Below, piece by piece: positions 62,999-64,000 of a stretch of 64,000 bases of DNA; the stretch's first letter is position 1, and every line of letters starts with the position of its first letter. The stretch comes from an uncultured Ulvibacter sp. (GTDB taxonomy: Bacteria; Bacteroidota; Bacteroidia; Flavobacteriales; Flavobacteriaceae): contig CALKCP010000005.1 of the NCBI GenBank assembly GCA_938083445.1, positions 21,074-85,073 on the forward strand, in the 5' to 3' direction. The notes beneath the pieces are model-generated. The model made no database searches, was not told the DNA's origin, and was given only the letters and a program-made list of their open reading frames with translations. The position numbers and the translations under genes are program-made.

Positions 62999-64000
62999 AT
63001 GAGCAAAAGAGTAAGCACTACGGATCTAGAAGCATGCATAGCAACGTTGCGGAGGTTGCTTGAGGACCCTAATCAGCTATTCGAATTGCCAGAAGACCAG
63101 AGAATCGAACTCTTTAAGGCAGCTGGAGGCTTAACTAGGCCAAGTCGCGATGAGTTTCAACGAAGGCGAAAAGATGCCAAAAAGGCCGTGAAACGTAAAA
63201 TGATCGCCAAAGATACCCACGCAAGAAAAACTACAGGAATACGCTCTGCCAGAGAAGCAGCGCTATTTGTAGCACCAAAACTACTAGCTGCAGCGGCTAT
63301 TCCAGATGCCACATTAGAATTAGAGTCGCCTAGAAACTGTTACGTCTGTAAAAAGGTATATACAAAACTGCACCATTTTTATGATACGATGTGTGGCGAG
63401 TGTGGCGATTTAAATTATGCAAAACGTTTTCAAACCACAGATTTAGAAAATCAGGTAGCTGTAATAACAGGTTCTCGATTAAAAATAGGCTATCACATTA
63501 CATTAATGTTATTGCGGTCTGGTGCTACCGTTGTTGCCACCACACGTTTTCCAGCAGATTCTGCCATTAGGTTTTCTAAGGAAGACGACTATAATCAATG
63601 GAGTGGCCGTTTGCATATTCACGGCCTTGATTTACGACACATACCTAGCGTAGAAATTTTCTGTAATTATATAGAGCAAAAATACAGCAGATTAGACATT
63701 CTAATTAATAATGCAGCACAAACAGTAAGGCGACCATCGGGTTTTTATTTTCATTTAATGAAAAATGAGAAACTACCAATAAACGAATTGCCTAAACTGG
63801 CCCAAAATTTATTAAAAGATCACGAAAATTGTTTAGAAGAGTTATCTAGTTTAAGCGCAGGTACAACGATAACGGATAAGAACAATGCCCTGCCAGTAAC
63901 TTGGCACGGTCCAGAACCAGGTATTGGCTTGCGTAACTCTGCCCAATTATCACAAATCCCCTACAGCTTTGATAATTCGTTACAAGCGGCCGAGGTTTTT
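62999..64000 (+). CDS. SDR-family oxidoreductase with N-terminal zinc-binding region, C-terminus cut off
   Basis: 334 residues are visible before the frame leaves the window. Residues 1-~115 are a basic helical region of unknown fold (LTRPSRDEFQRRRKDAKKAV and others). CYVCKK and CGECGD near residues 118 and 138 form a possible zinc knuckle. A Rossmann domain follows, with the nucleotide-binding VAVITGSRLKIGYH near residue 160, and LDILINNAAQTVRRP in the NNAG position. The catalytic Tyr-Lys pair lies beyond the window. The extra N-terminal part is unlike classical SDRs. The substrate is unknown. Confidence 0.82.
   Translation, partial: MSKRVSTTDLEACIATLRRLLEDPNQLFELPEDQRIELFKAAGGLTRPSRDEFQRRRKDAKKAVKRKMIAKDTHARKTTGIRSAREAALFVAPKLLAAAAIPDATLELESPRNCYVCKKVYTKLHHFYDTMCGECGDLNYAKRFQTTDLENQVAVITGSRLKIGYHITLMLLRSGATVVATTRFPADSAIRFSKEDDYNQWSGRLHIHGLDLRHIPSVEIFCNYIEQKYSRLDILINNAAQTVRRPSGFYFHLMKNEKLPINELPKLAQNLLKDHENCLEELSSLSAGTTITDKNNALPVTWHGPEPGIGLRNSAQLSQIPYSFDNSLQAAEVF

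Noticed and set aside
1..64000. CRISPR arrays, insertion sequences, prophage or tRNA/rRNA genes
   Set aside because: I scanned both strands for repeat/spacer patterns, transposase or integrase motifs and cloverleaf-like sequence and saw none. Short structured RNAs could still be missed by eye.

Overview
The window looks like chromosomal DNA from a marine-type member of the Flavobacteriaceae (Bacteroidota). The support is low GC with AT-rich intergenic regions, several -7 elements of the Bacteroidota form TAnnTTTG, a short primary sigma factor without region 1.1, and a secreted carboxypeptidase with a type IX secretion (T9SS) sorting tail. I see no insertion sequence, integrase, prophage, CRISPR array, rRNA or tRNA. 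This is ordinary chromosome with a few lineage-specific inserts.

Layout. Bases 1-5.7 kb carry, mostly on the minus strand, a truncated sortilin-like BNR protein, a LolA-like protein, a YbdG-type mechanosensitive channel with a small DUF3817 protein, a plus-strand SDR oxidoreductase and rpoD. From 6-11.5 kb come a T9SS M14 carboxypeptidase, a secreted protein of unknown function, an ABC exporter and a pseudouridine synthase. From 11.6-18 kb there is an RNA-remodelling block: a cold-shock-domain protein with a DEAD-box helicase, an M19 dipeptidase, a DEAH-type helicase and a DEVD helicase. Then follow msrB, a lipoprotein, an EamA transporter and a CocE hydrolase. From 22.8-30 kb lies a storage-glucan operon, glgA-glgC-glgB plus a GH31 alpha-glucosidase. 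From 30.4-34.2 kb are an unusual alanyl-tRNA synthetase, a CIA30 protein and msrA.

From 34.4-41.8 kb is an RND efflux operon. Its TolC-like protein carries an N-terminal domain resembling a periplasmic binding protein, and it ends with a potassium-channel gene 6 bases after the pump. From 42.6-45.4 kb is an array of three related secreted proteins with an overlapping 51-residue ORF at its head. From 45.9-52.2 kb there is a membrane-fluidity and cold-response cluster: a desaturase with a Crp/Fnr regulator, a second desaturase, a CspA-like protein and two DEAD-box helicases, one DbpA-like. From 52-57 kb are an SLC12-type cotransporter, an SGNH hydrolase, a J-domain/KTSC protein and the tesA/ybbA-ybbP divergon. 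From 60-64 kb are a secreted protein, an orphan thiE, a stand-alone degenerate DEAD-type lobe, another CspA-like protein, and a truncated SDR with an N-terminal zinc-binding segment.

The strongest theme is cold and RNA-structure handling: three cold-shock-domain proteins, six SF2 helicase-like proteins and two desaturases within 64 kb. The most unusual items are the binding-protein/TolC fusion, the tandem secreted paralogs with the overlapping small ORF, the divergent AlaS and the single-lobe helicase-like protein. All functional statements come from reading motifs by eye; no database search was run.
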